Source: Kocuria palustris (GTDB taxonomy: Bacteria > Actinomycetota > Actinomycetes > Actinomycetales > Micrococcaceae). Taken from it: a stretch of 64,000 bases of DNA. The stretch is taken from positions 1,736,001 to 1,800,000 of the forward strand of contig NZ_JAFBCR010000001.1 of the NCBI RefSeq assembly GCF_016907795.1, given 5' to 3'. Position numbers and translations under genes: made by a program. Positions 1 through 8,043 of the stretch are shown here, piece after piece. Every line of letters begins with the position of its first letter. The stretch's first letter is position 1. Under the pieces are notes generated by a model. It made no database searches, had not been told where the DNA came from, and saw only the letters and a program-made list of their open reading frames with translations.

Positions 1-783
1 CACGGGGATGAAGGGGACGACGTGGTTCGGCGGCGTCAGGGACTCTGAGCCGCGCGACGGGCTGCCGGACATCACGACCGACTGGGCCTGTGTGCTGACG
101 TCTGCGTCGGCCCCGCTGCGCCGCTCCAGAGCGGTGAGATCCGCGAAGCTCTCCCCTGCGCCCATGAGGCGGCGCTTGCGGTACTCGAGCCAGACCATGC
201 CGAGCGCGAAGATCGCGGTACCGCCGATGACGCCGATCAGTGGTGCAGCGAACGACGTGGTCTGGAAAGCCTGCGCAGGGATGATGTTCTGCACCTGGGG
301 CGAGCCGGGCAGCGCCGTCATGGTGAAGGTGAGCATGCCGTGGGCGATCGTGGCGGGCAGCAGTCGTCGGGGGATGTCGGCCTCGCGGAACAGCTCGCGG
401 GCCAGTGGGAACATCACGAACACCACGACGAACACGCTGATGCCGCCGTAGGTCAGCAGACCCGTGGTGAGCACGGTCGTCAGCATGGCCTGACGTGAGC
501 CCAGACGGCGGGTCATGGTCTGCGCGATGTCGGTGGCGTAGCCCGACATCGTCATCAGCTTGCCGAAGATGGCCCCCGTGAGGAACATGGGGAAGTAGCT
601 GGTGATGAAGCCGCCGAGCGCTGGCATGAAGATCTCGGTGTATGAGGCCAGCAGCGGGGCCTGCGAGAACAGCATGGCCACGATCGCGGCGGTGGGCGCG
701 GCGATCACGACCGTCACGCCCCGGTAGGCCAGCGTGATGAGCAGCGCTAGGGATACGAGGATCCCGATAATCCCGAGGACCAT
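1..783 (-). CDS. GntP-family permease (3' end outside window)
   Basis: Reading leftward from ATG at 783, the frame stays open to the window edge for 261 codons, so the C-terminus is missing. The product is a multi-spanning membrane protein with hydrophobic segments from residue 1 on and the stretches YGGISVFVVVFVMFPLARE and LTFTMTALPGSPQVQNIIP. I recognise these from GntP/YxjC-type carboxylate permeases of the ion-transporter superfamily. It lies 117 bp downstream of mmsA on the same strand, so the likely substrate is a small organic acid such as 3-hydroxyisobutyrate or 3-hydroxybutyrate. The substrate is inference from context only. A gluconate permease is less likely because no gluconate genes are nearby. 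Confidence 0.75.
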   Translation of the reverse strand, partial: MVLGIIGILVSLALLITLAYRGVTVVIAAPTAAIVAMLFSQAPLLASYTEIFMPALGGFITSYFPMFLTGAIFGKLMTMSGYATDIAQTMTRRLGSRQAMLTTVLTTGLLTYGGISVFVVVFVMFPLARELFREADIPRRLLPATIAHGMLTFTMTALPGSPQVQNIIPAQAFQTTSFAAPLIGVIGGTAIFALGMVWLEYRKRRLMGAGESFADLTALERRSGADADVSTQAQSVVMSGSPSRGSESLTPPNHVVPFIPV

Positions 784-900
784 GGTGTTCTCCTGCTTCT
801 TCAGGCTCGCTACGGCGGCGGGACGACGAGCCGCCGCCGGGCCCCCGGGCATGAGGTGCATGCTCGGGGCGCTGGCGGCGGCTCGCGCCGACGCGCGCGG

Positions 901-2400
901 TCAGTTCGTGGGGAATCCCAGGTCGATCTGCGACTCGCTGGGCTCCGGCCACCTGGTCGAGACGACCTTGCGTCGCGTGTAGAAGTTGAAGCCCTCCGGG
1001 CCGTACATGTGGGTGTCGCCGAACAGCGAGCCCTTCCACCCGCCGAAGCTGAACGCGCCCACCGGCACCGGGATCGGGACGTTGACCCCGACCATTCCGA
1101 CCTCGATGTCGAATTCGAACTCGCGGGCGGTCTTGCCGTCGCGGGTGAACAAGGCAGTGCCGTTAGCGAAGCGGCTGGAATTGATCAATTCGACGGCCTC
1201 GTCGTAGTTCTCGACCCGCACGACGCACAGCACCGGGCCGAAGATCTCGTCGTCATAGACCTTCATGCCCGGGCGCACGTGGTCCAGCAGCGAGACGCCG
1301 GTGAAGTATCCGCCGCCTTCGAACTGCTGGTCGCGGCCGTCGAGGACGACTTCCGCGCCCTCGTCGGCGGCACGTGCCACATAGCCCGTCACTCGCTCAA
1401 GGGCCTCGGCGGAGACCAGCGGGCCCATCTCCGAAGAGGAGTCTGTGCCTGGGCCGATCGTGAGCTTCTCGGCGCGTTCGCGGATCTTCTGCACCAGGTC
1501 ATCGGCGATGCTGCCGACTGCGACCACCACAGACACAGCCATGCAGCGCTCGCCAGCGGATCCGTAGGCGGCCGAGACCGCGGCATCAGCGGCGGAATCG
1601 AGGTGGGCGTCGGGCATGACGACCATGTGGTTCTTGGCCCCGCCCAGGGCCTGGACGCGCTTGCCCTGCTCGGCGGCCTTCACATAGATCGACTGGGCGA
1701 TCGGGGTCGAGCCGACGAATGAGATCGCTTCGATCTGCGGATGGGTGATCAGCTCATCGACGGCCACGCGGTCCCCCTGCACGACGTTGAGCAGGCCGTC
1801 GGGCAGACCGGCGTCCTTGAAGGCCTGGGCGATCAGCAGCGAGACCGAGGGGTCACGCTCCGAGGGCTTGAGGACCACCGCGTTGCCGGCGGCCAGGGCT
1901 GTAGTGGCCATCCACAGCGGGATCATCGCGGGAAAGTTGAAAGGGGTGATGCAGGCGACGACCCCTACAGGCTGGCGGACCTGGTGGACATCGATCCCGG
2001 TGGACACCTGCTCCGCGTATTCGCCCTTCAGGTGATGCATCAGTCCGGTGCAGAAGTCGACGTTCTCGAGACCGCGGGAGATCTCACCGGCGGCGTCCGA
2101 GAGCACTTTGCCGTGCTCGGAGGTGATGGCTGCGGCCAACTCCCCCTGGCGCGCCAGCAGGATCTGACGGGCCTTGAAGATGACCTGGCTGCGCTTGCCC
2201 AGGCCCACCCGGCGCCATGCGCGCTGGGCTTCTGCTGCGCTGCGCACGGCCTGATCCACCAGGGCAGGATCGGCGAGCGCGACGTCCTTCTGATGCACTC
2301 CTGTGGCCGGATCGAAGACGGGACTGCGGCGAGCGGAGTCCTCCAGCACGCGGCCGTCGAGGAAGTGCCCGATCACGGGGAGCGTCTGTGTCTCAGTCAT
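901..2400 (-). CDS. mmsA: methylmalonate-semialdehyde dehydrogenase (CoA-acylating)
   Basis: A 499-residue aldehyde dehydrogenase. It converts methylmalonate or malonate semialdehyde plus CoA and NAD+ to propionyl- or acetyl-CoA, the last step of valine breakdown. The N-terminal Rossmann region has ITPFNFPAMIPLWM, the substrate loop has the MmsA-specific GGAKNH motif, and the catalytic Cys is residue 286 in AGERCMAV. Length matches the family (about 500). The ATG at 2400 has GAGAGG about 9 nt upstream. It lies 45 bp downstream of mmsB, almost certainly co-transcribed with it, and the permease gene follows. An inositol-pathway IolA is the main alternative; the mmsB neighbour favours valine catabolism. 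Confidence 0.93.
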   Translation of the reverse strand: MTETQTLPVIGHFLDGRVLEDSARRSPVFDPATGVHQKDVALADPALVDQAVRSAAEAQRAWRRVGLGKRSQVIFKARQILLARQGELAAAITSEHGKVLSDAAGEISRGLENVDFCTGLMHHLKGEYAEQVSTGIDVHQVRQPVGVVACITPFNFPAMIPLWMATTALAAGNAVVLKPSERDPSVSLLIAQAFKDAGLPDGLLNVVQGDRVAVDELITHPQIEAISFVGSTPIAQSIYVKAAEQGKRVQALGGAKNHMVVMPDAHLDSAADAAVSAAYGSAGERCMAVSVVVAVGSIADDLVQKIRERAEKLTIGPGTDSSSEMGPLVSAEALERVTGYVARAADEGAEVVLDGRDQQFEGGGYFTGVSLLDHVRPGMKVYDDEIFGPVLCVVRVENYDEAVELINSSRFANGTALFTRDGKTAREFEFDIEVGMVGVNVPIPVPVGAFSFGGWKGSLFGDTHMYGPEGFNFYTRRKVVSTRWPEPSESQIDLGFPTN

Positions 2401-2445
2401 GTGTCTGCCTCTCTGCGGTGACTCGGATGTGGTTGTCGTTCAGGG

Positions 2446-3357
2446 TCAGCCGGAGTAGCCCGGGGCAGAGCCGTCTGGGGAGACGAACTTGGTGATCAGG
2501 GTGCAGTCCATATCGCCCAGGCCCTCGTCCATGAGCTGCTGGAACTGGCTCTGGGCCAGCTTCGCGCCTGGCAGATTCAGTTCCGTGAGCTCGCCGGCGT
2601 CCAGGGCCAGGGTGATGTCCTTCAGGGCCAGGTCGGCGCGGAAGGTCGCGGCGTAGTCGTTGTTCGCGGCTGCGGAGTCCACCACACCGGGCACCGGATA
2701 CCAGGTCTGCTGTGCCCATGAGCATCCGGAGGAAGCCGAGACGATGTCCCAGAAGACCTTCGGATCCAATCCCATGCGTTCGGCCAACTGGGAGCCCTCG
2801 GCTGCGGCGATGACGTTGATGAACAGCATCATGTTGTTGCAGATCTTGGCCGCAGTGCCATTGGTGGGCCCACCCGCGGCAATGGTCTTGCCACTCATGG
2901 GCTCGATGTGCCCGGTGGCCCGCTCGACGTTCTCGGGGGAGCCGCCGAGCATGAAGCCGAGGGTGCCGGCGGCCGCGCCCGAGATGCCGCCTGAGACCGG
3001 GGCGTCCACGAATGCGAAGCCGCGCTTCTCGGACTCGTCGTGGGTGAAGCGCGAGGTCTCGATGTCGACGGTCGAGCTGTCGATCAGGAGGGTGTCGGTG
3101 CTGGCGTGAGCCCAGATTCCGTCGTCGCCGTCATAGGCCTCGCGGACGTGCGCGCCTTTGGGGAGCATCGTGAAGACAGCGTCGACGCCATCGACGGCCT
3201 CGGCGATGCTGCCGACGGGCTGCACCCCTTCGGCCTCGGCGCGTGCCAGGACCTTCTGGTCCAGGTCGAAGCCGCGCACGGTGTGCCCTGCCTTGACGAG
3301 ATTGCTGGACATGGGACCGCCCATGTTCCCGAGGCCGATCCATGCGTAGATGCTCAT
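2446..3357 (-). CDS. mmsB: 3-hydroxyisobutyrate dehydrogenase
   Basis: A 303-residue beta-hydroxyacid dehydrogenase oxidising 3-hydroxyisobutyrate to methylmalonate semialdehyde, the substrate of the next gene. It begins with the NAD-binding glycine motif IGLGNMGGPMSSNLVKAGH. The substrate-binding signature VDAPVSGGISGAAAGTL is near residue 118, and the catalytic-Lys motif NGTAAKICNNM is near residue 170. Length is typical. It is the first gene of the leftward operon mmsB-mmsA-permease and is divergent from the LysR gene; the 121-bp gap between their starts should hold both promoters. Confidence 0.92.
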   Translation of the reverse strand: MSIYAWIGLGNMGGPMSSNLVKAGHTVRGFDLDQKVLARAEAEGVQPVGSIAEAVDGVDAVFTMLPKGAHVREAYDGDDGIWAHASTDTLLIDSSTVDIETSRFTHDESEKRGFAFVDAPVSGGISGAAAGTLGFMLGGSPENVERATGHIEPMSGKTIAAGGPTNGTAAKICNNMMLFINVIAAAEGSQLAERMGLDPKVFWDIVSASSGCSWAQQTWYPVPGVVDSAAANNDYAATFRADLALKDITLALDAGELTELNLPGAKLAQSQFQQLMDEGLGDMDCTLITKFVSPDGSAPGYSG

Positions 3358-3453
3358 CGTGATCCACTCCTTCGCCGTGATGTGTCCCAGATCACGTTAA
3401 AGATCCACTTCTGTGCGGACAATGAGGTTCTGCCAGGCAGAATTGCACTTGGT

Positions 3454-3471
3454 GTGTGCGTATATGCACAC
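3454..3471. promoter_or_regulatory. inverted repeat, candidate LysR operator
   Basis: A perfect 6-bp inverted repeat GTGTGC-N6-GCACAC in the divergent mmsB/LysR promoter region, ending 7 bp before the preferred LysR start codon. Dyad symmetry with a short AT-rich centre (GTATAT) is typical of LysR-family sites. Assignment to this regulator is inference from position. Confidence 0.5.
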
Positions 3472-3478
3472 TGTCGTC

Positions 3479-4366
3479 ATGAAGTGGGATGGCGCGGCTC
3501 AGCATCTGGACGGGATCGTGGCCTTCCTGGCTGTGGCGCGACTGGGGCGGTTGACCGCCGCAGCCGAGTCGATCGGGGTGAACCATTCGACCATCTCCCG
3601 TCGGATCGCGGCCCTTGAGACCTCTCTGGGCGGGCGCTTGCTGGTGCGCACTCAAGGGGGCTGGGAAGTCACGGAGCAGGGGCGGCAGGCACTGGGGGCC
3701 GCGGAGCGGATCGAGGAAGCGCTCGCGGAGCTGGCCGCGGATTCGTCGTCTGGTCGCCTCACAGGAATGGTTCGCGTGAGTGCTCCGGAGGCCTTTGCCT
3801 CGTGGCTGGCCACCCCCGCACTGGCGCAGCTGCAGAATGACCATCCCGACGTCAGCGTGGAGCTGGTGAGCGCGACGCAGCGGGCTCGGCAGTACCGCAC
3901 GGGCCTGGACCTGGAAGTGGTGGTGGGCCGGCCTCACGTGCACCGCGCCGAAGCCTCGTGGCTGCGGGACTACTCGCTGAACCTCTACGCCACGCGCTCC
4001 TACCTCCAGCGCTCGGGCACCCCACGGTCACTGGTGGATCTGGGTGAGCACCGTCTGAACTACTACGTCGAGTCCATGCTCGCGATCGACGACCTGGACA
4101 GGGCCACGGAACGGTTGCCGCCCATGCCTCGCGGAATCGCCTCCACGAGCGTCCACTCGCACTTGGCGGCCACGCTGACAGGCTCCGGCATCGGCCTGCT
4201 GCCGGACTTCGCCGTGGCCGATGAGCCGCGGCTCATGCGGGTGCTGCCTGACGAGTTCTCGTGGCGGCTTTCCTACTGGGCGGTCGGCCGCCAGGAGGCG
4301 GTGCGCAATCCGCTCGTCCAACAGGCCTACGTCGCGCTGCGCGGCGACCGGCCGACGACGGGATGA
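3479..4366 (+). CDS. LysR-family transcriptional regulator
   Basis: A 295-residue regulator with an N-terminal winged helix-turn-helix (residues about 8-65; FLAVARLGRLTAAAESIGVN followed by HSTISRRIAALE) and a C-terminal periplasmic-binding-like effector domain. It most resembles the subgroup that carries VNHSTISRRI in the recognition helix. An upstream in-frame ATG at 3413 would add 22 residues, but that segment (rich in Cys and Met) looks non-coding and would place a palindrome inside the gene, so ATG 3479 is preferred. It probably controls the divergent mmsB-mmsA-permease operon in response to a valine-pathway intermediate (inference). Confidence 0.88.
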   Translation: MKWDGAAQHLDGIVAFLAVARLGRLTAAAESIGVNHSTISRRIAALETSLGGRLLVRTQGGWEVTEQGRQALGAAERIEEALAELAADSSSGRLTGMVRVSAPEAFASWLATPALAQLQNDHPDVSVELVSATQRARQYRTGLDLEVVVGRPHVHRAEASWLRDYSLNLYATRSYLQRSGTPRSLVDLGEHRLNYYVESMLAIDDLDRATERLPPMPRGIASTSVHSHLAATLTGSGIGLLPDFAVADEPRLMRVLPDEFSWRLSYWAVGRQEAVRNPLVQQAYVALRGDRPTTG

Positions 4367-4388
4367 GGTCGGGGCCGCACGCGCATGC

Positions 4389-5147
4389 TCAACCCGTGAC
4401 CTCCATGGACAGCTGGTAGCGGTCGCCGCGGTAGACGGAGATCGAGTACTCGATGGGGATCTCGCCGTCCGCGCCCAGGCTGAAGGAGCGGCGGTGGAAC
4501 ACCAGAACGGGCGCCCCGGGGGCGATGTCCAGCAGCTGGGCGTCCTCCGGGGACGCGCCGGCGGCCTGCACCGTCTGCTCTGCACGGGTGATCCCGACTC
4601 CGGTCTCGGCGAGCATGCCGTAGAGCGAGGCGGACCAGTCCGTCTCCATCGGCAGCACACCCTCGGGCACCCAGCAGTCGTCGACGCTGACGGGGGTGCC
4701 GTTGCCCAGGCGCAGACGCCGGATCCTCAGGGCCCGCGCGGCACCGAGGTGCGCGGCGGCGGTCGGCGGAGCGTCCTCTTGGCTGAGCAGGACCGGCACG
4801 GTCGAGGGCGCGAGCCCTGCGGTGCGCATGTCCTCGTGGAAGGAGGCCAGATGCAGCCGAGAGCGGGCAGGGGACGGGGCCACGAAGGTGCCGCGTCCGT
4901 GCTCGCGCACCAGCAGCCCGTCGCGCACGAGCTCGGCGATCGCGTGCCGCACGGTGATGCGCGAGACTCCGTGCTCCTGCTCGAGTCGCCGCTCCCCGGG
5001 CAGCTGATCGCCGGGGGAGAGCTCCTGTGTGATCAGGCGCGCCAGCTCCGCACGCAGGCGCTCGTGCTTGGCCGTCGGGGCCTGGTCCTGCGACGAAGGC
5101 GGCGATGCCTGCCGTTGCGGCAGCGACTGCGTGTCCGGAGCGGTCAC
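4389..5147 (-). CDS. GntR/HutC-family regulator with UTRA domain (DasR/NagR-like)
   Basis: A 252-residue protein. Residues about 25-95 form a GntR winged helix (LARLITQELSPGDQLPGERR, then SRITVRHAIAELVRDGLLVREHGRGTFVA). Residues about 105-250 form a UTRA ligand domain, the family that binds phosphorylated amino sugars. It starts 4 bp after the EIIA gene, so it belongs to the EIIB-EIIA-regulator operon. This operon faces the EIIC-nagB-nagA operon across a dre-like palindrome at 5979-5994. It is likely the GlcNAc regulator, released by GlcN-6-P or GlcNAc-6-P (family knowledge plus context). Confidence 0.88.
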   Translation of the reverse strand: MTAPDTQSLPQRQASPPSSQDQAPTAKHERLRAELARLITQELSPGDQLPGERRLEQEHGVSRITVRHAIAELVRDGLLVREHGRGTFVAPSPARSRLHLASFHEDMRTAGLAPSTVPVLLSQEDAPPTAAAHLGAARALRIRRLRLGNGTPVSVDDCWVPEGVLPMETDWSASLYGMLAETGVGITRAEQTVQAAGASPEDAQLLDIAPGAPVLVFHRRSFSLGADGEIPIEYSISVYRGDRYQLSMEVTG

Positions 5148-5151
5148 GGCA

Positions 5152-5622
5152 TCACGGCGCGGGCTGCAGTGCGAACAGAGGACCCAGAGCCTCGACGTGC
5201 GCGCCGGCAGCCGCTTCCAGCTCGAGGCGCTCGGGCGCAGTGTCCATGGCCACGACCGGAGTGCACAGGCTCAGTCCGGCCTCGCGCACCACGGCGGCGT
5301 CCACGCGCAGCATCGGATCGCCGGGCTGGACCGCCTGCTTCTTCTCGACCAGCACCTCGAACCCCCGGCCCTTCAGGCCCACGGTGTCCAGACCGACGTG
5401 GACCAGGATCCCGGTGCCATCCTCGGCGATCAGTGCGATCGCGTGCGGCATGGCCTTGAGCACCGTGCCGGCCACGGGGGCCACCACCTCGACGGTCGCG
5501 GCGTCGTCGGCGGGCATGAGCGCCAGGCCGGCGCCCACCATGCCCTGGGCGAAGACCGGATCCGGGACTTCGTCGAGCCTCATGATCCGCCCCGTGAACG
5601 GGACGCGGATCTGGAGGCTCAC
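5152..5622 (-). CDS. PTS EIIA component, glucose/GlcNAc family
   Basis: A 156-residue cytoplasmic EIIA of the Crr type. The two active-site histidines are visible as His60 (MPHAIAL) and His75 (GILVHVGLDTVGL), spaced as in E. coli EIIA-Glc; His75 is the phosphorylated residue. The start is the GTG at 5622, which overlaps the EIIB stop as GTGA. A longer open frame upstream of it is the shadow of EIIB. It accepts phosphate from HPr and passes it to the EIIB encoded just before it. Confidence 0.9.
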   Translation of the reverse strand: MSLQIRVPFTGRIMRLDEVPDPVFAQGMVGAGLALMPADDAATVEVVAPVAGTVLKAMPHAIALIAEDGTGILVHVGLDTVGLKGRGFEVLVEKKQAVQPGDPMLRVDAAVVREAGLSLCTPVVAMDTAPERLELEAAAGAHVEALGPLFALQPAP

Positions 5623-5849
5623 AGCAGGTCCTGGATGTCCTCGGCCAGGTTCTCGGCCTCGGGGCCCACCACGACCTGGACGATGCCGCCGGAGACCATG
5701 ACGCCGTGGGCGCCGGCCGCCTTCAGCGCGGGCTCGTCGATCACGGAGGAGTCCGCGACCTCGGTGCGCAGGCGCGTGATGCAGCCCTCGATGTCCTCGA
5801 CGTTCTGGGCGCCGCCGAGCGCTCGCAGGATGTCCTCGGCCTTCGACAT
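5619..5849 (-). CDS. PTS EIIB component, GlcNAc-type
   Basis: A 76-residue free-standing EIIB. The phosphorylated cysteine is Cys23 in the motif IEGCITRLRTEVAD. The start ATG at 5849 is preceded by AGGAGG about 6 nt upstream, so the 30-residue upstream extension of the open frame is rejected. In many bacteria this domain is fused to EIIC; here, as in streptomycetes (NagF), it is separate. It transfers phosphate to incoming sugar bound by the EIIC at 6025-7290. The gene is first in the leftward operon and is read from the dre-containing intergenic region. Confidence 0.9.
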   Translation of the reverse strand: MSKAEDILRALGGAQNVEDIEGCITRLRTEVADSSVIDEPALKAAGAHGVMVSGGIVQVVVGPEAENLAEDIQDLL

Positions 5850-5978
5850 GGTGTCCTCCTGGTCTCTGCCCGTCCGGCGGGCGTCGGGGCCCGGCTGTCG
5901 GGCATCGGGATCGCGGGGGAGCGGACGCTCCCAGGTCATTGACAGGTTCGCATGAGGTCGCGCACAGTGTCACCCATC

Positions 5979-5994
5979 ACTGGTCATAACCAGT
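5979..5994. promoter_or_regulatory. DasR-type operator (dre-like site)
   Basis: The 16-bp sequence ACTGGTCATAACCAGT has perfect 6-bp arms. It matches the streptomycete DasR site consensus (ACTGGTCTAGACCAGT) except in the central four bases. It sits between the divergent EIIB (start 5849) and EIIC (start 6025) genes, 31 bp before the EIIC start codon, well placed to repress both operons. The cognate regulator is probably the GntR/UTRA gene of the leftward operon. Confidence 0.82.
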
Positions 5995-6024
5995 AGGGCA
6001 GAACGATACGGAGCGAGGAACCCC

Positions 6025-7290
6025 ATGTCCACGGCGAATCCGGCGGCCGCGGCCGGCGACGGGGCAGGCGCGAGCCAGCCCGAGAAGAAGCCCTCGCGGG
6101 CCATGCAGCAGCTGCAGCGCTTCGGGCGCAGCCTCATGCTCCCTATTGCCGCGCTGCCGGCGGCGGGCATCCTGCTGCGCCTGGGCCAGGACGACATGAT
6201 CGGCCGGTTCGAGAACAGCGAGCTGCTGCTCGCGGTGGCCGCGGTCCTGGGCGGGGCGGGCAATGCCCTGTTCGAGAACCTCGGCTACCTCTTCGCGGTC
6301 GGACTGGCCTTCGGCTTCGCCAAGAAGGGCGACGGCTCTGCCGCGATGGCAGGCCTGGTCGGCTACCTGGTGCTGCTCGGCGTGTTCGACGCCATGGCCC
6401 CGATCGTGCTGGGCGCCCCGGAGGAGGGTGCGGAGCCGCCGGTGATCAATTACGGCGTGCTCGGGGGCATTGCGGTGGGCGTCATCGCGGCCAAGCTGTG
6501 GGAGCGCTACCACCGCATCAAGCTGCCGGACTGGCTCGGGTTCTTCGGCGGGCGGCGCTTCGTGCCGATCGCGGTGGCCGCCGTGTGCGTCGTCCTGGGT
6601 GTGGTCATGGCGTTCGTCTATCCGTTCTTCGCTGCGGGACTGACGTGGCTCAGTGATGCTGTGGCGCAGAACGCCGTCGCCGGCGGCGGCATCTACGGCG
6701 TCGTCAACCGGCTGCTGATCCCCATGGGCCTGCACCATGTGCTGAACACCCCGCTGTGGTTCCAGCTGGGCGACTATGACGGCGCTCACGGAGACATCTA
6801 CCGCTTCTTCGCCGGCGATCCCTCGGCAGGCATCTTCACCACCGGCTTCTTCCCGATCATGATGTTCGCGCTGCCCGCTGCTGCGCTGGCGATCTACCAC
6901 GAGGCCAAGCCGGAGAAGAAGAAGGCCACCGGGGGCATCATGCTGTCCATGGCGCTGACGGCATTCGTCACCGGCATCACCGAGCCGCTCGAGTTCGCCT
7001 TCATGTTCGTGGCCTGGCCGCTCTACCTGATCCACGCGGTGCTCACGGGCACGTCGATGGCGCTGGTCAACGCCCTGGACATCCACATGGGCTTCAGCTT
7101 CTCCGCCGGGGCGATCGACTACCTGCTCAACTTCGGCCTGGCGCAGAAGCCGCTGCTGCTGGCGCTGATCGGAATCGGCTACGCGGTGGTCTACTACTTC
7201 CTCTTCCGCTTCGTGATCCGCAGGTGGAACCTGCGCACTCCGGGGCGCGAGGACGAGTCCGTGGACGCCGAGATGCAGGGGAAGGTCTGA
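6025..7290 (+). CDS. PTS EIIC component, N-acetylglucosamine permease
   Basis: A 421-residue integral membrane EIIC, about ten hydrophobic segments after a charged N-terminus (residues 1-28). GlcNAc/glucose EIIC hallmarks are visible: SLMLPIAALPAAGILLRLG at the start of the membrane domain, LIPMGLHHVLNTPLWFQ in the middle and GITEPLEFAFMF near the sugar site. No EIIB or EIIA domain is fused; these are encoded divergently. The ATG has GAGGAA about 6 nt upstream. nagB starts directly after its stop. The substrate assignment rests on family resemblance plus nagB/nagA linkage. Confidence 0.92.
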   Translation: MSTANPAAAAGDGAGASQPEKKPSRAMQQLQRFGRSLMLPIAALPAAGILLRLGQDDMIGRFENSELLLAVAAVLGGAGNALFENLGYLFAVGLAFGFAKKGDGSAAMAGLVGYLVLLGVFDAMAPIVLGAPEEGAEPPVINYGVLGGIAVGVIAAKLWERYHRIKLPDWLGFFGGRRFVPIAVAAVCVVLGVVMAFVYPFFAAGLTWLSDAVAQNAVAGGGIYGVVNRLLIPMGLHHVLNTPLWFQLGDYDGAHGDIYRFFAGDPSAGIFTTGFFPIMMFALPAAALAIYHEAKPEKKKATGGIMLSMALTAFVTGITEPLEFAFMFVAWPLYLIHAVLTGTSMALVNALDIHMGFSFSAGAIDYLLNFGLAQKPLLLALIGIGYAVVYYFLFRFVIRRWNLRTPGREDESVDAEMQGKV

Positions 7291-8043
7291 GTGCTGCGGG
7301 TCGTCGTCGTCGATTCGCCCGAGCACGCGGGTCGGCTCGCGGGGGATGCTGTGGCGGCCGTCGTGGCGGGGGCTCAGCGTCCGGTCCTGGGGCTGGCCAC
7401 GGGCTCCAGCCCGCGCCCGGTCTACGACGAGCTGGCCCGCAGGGTCGACGACGACAGCCTCAGCCTGGCGCGCACCCGGGCCTTCCTGCTCGACGAGTAT
7501 CTCGGTCTGTTGAGCGACGACCCCCGGTCCTACCGGGCGGAGATCGAACGGGAGGTGGTCGAGTGCACCGATCTGCCGAGTGCCGCGGTGCGCGGCCTGG
7601 ACGGCGCGGCCTCAGACGTCGAAGCCGAGTGCTGTGCCTATGAGCGGTCCATCCGCGACGCCGGCGGGATCGATCTGCAGCTGCTGGGCGTGGGCTCGGA
7701 CGGGCACATCGGCTTCAACGAGCCGGGTTCGCCGCTGGATTCGCGCACCCGGCCCATGGAGCTGGCCCCGCGCACGCGGCAGGACAACGCCCGCTTCTTC
7801 GGCGGCGACGTCGAGCAGGTTCCCGCGCGCTGCCTGACGCAGGGCATCGCCACGATCCTGGAGGCGGGCGAGCTGCTCCTGCTGGCCTTCGGGGACTCGA
7901 AGGCGGAGGCGATCCGCCAGGCGGTCGAGGGCCCGGTCTGCGAGCGCTGGCCGGTCACCGCGCTGCAGCGTCATCCGCACGTGACCGTTCTCGTGGATCG
8001 GGCCGCGGTCTCCCTCCTGGAAAGGTCAGACTCAACGGCATGA
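7291..8043 (+). CDS. nagB: glucosamine-6-phosphate deaminase
   Basis: A 250-residue NagB converting GlcN-6-P to fructose-6-P and ammonia. The phosphate-binding loop GLATGSSPRPVYDEL lies near residue 34. The catalytic segment FLLDEYLGL and the active-site motif GSDGHIGFNEPGSPLDSRTR follow. Slightly shorter than the E. coli enzyme (266), and the allosteric C-terminal region is reduced. The GTG start directly follows the EIIC TGA and the end overlaps nagA by 4 bp (ATGA), so the three genes are translationally coupled. Confidence 0.94.
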   Translation: MLRVVVVDSPEHAGRLAGDAVAAVVAGAQRPVLGLATGSSPRPVYDELARRVDDDSLSLARTRAFLLDEYLGLLSDDPRSYRAEIEREVVECTDLPSAAVRGLDGAASDVEAECCAYERSIRDAGGIDLQLLGVGSDGHIGFNEPGSPLDSRTRPMELAPRTRQDNARFFGGDVEQVPARCLTQGIATILEAGELLLLAFGDSKAEAIRQAVEGPVCERWPVTALQRHPHVTVLVDRAAVSLLERSDSTA

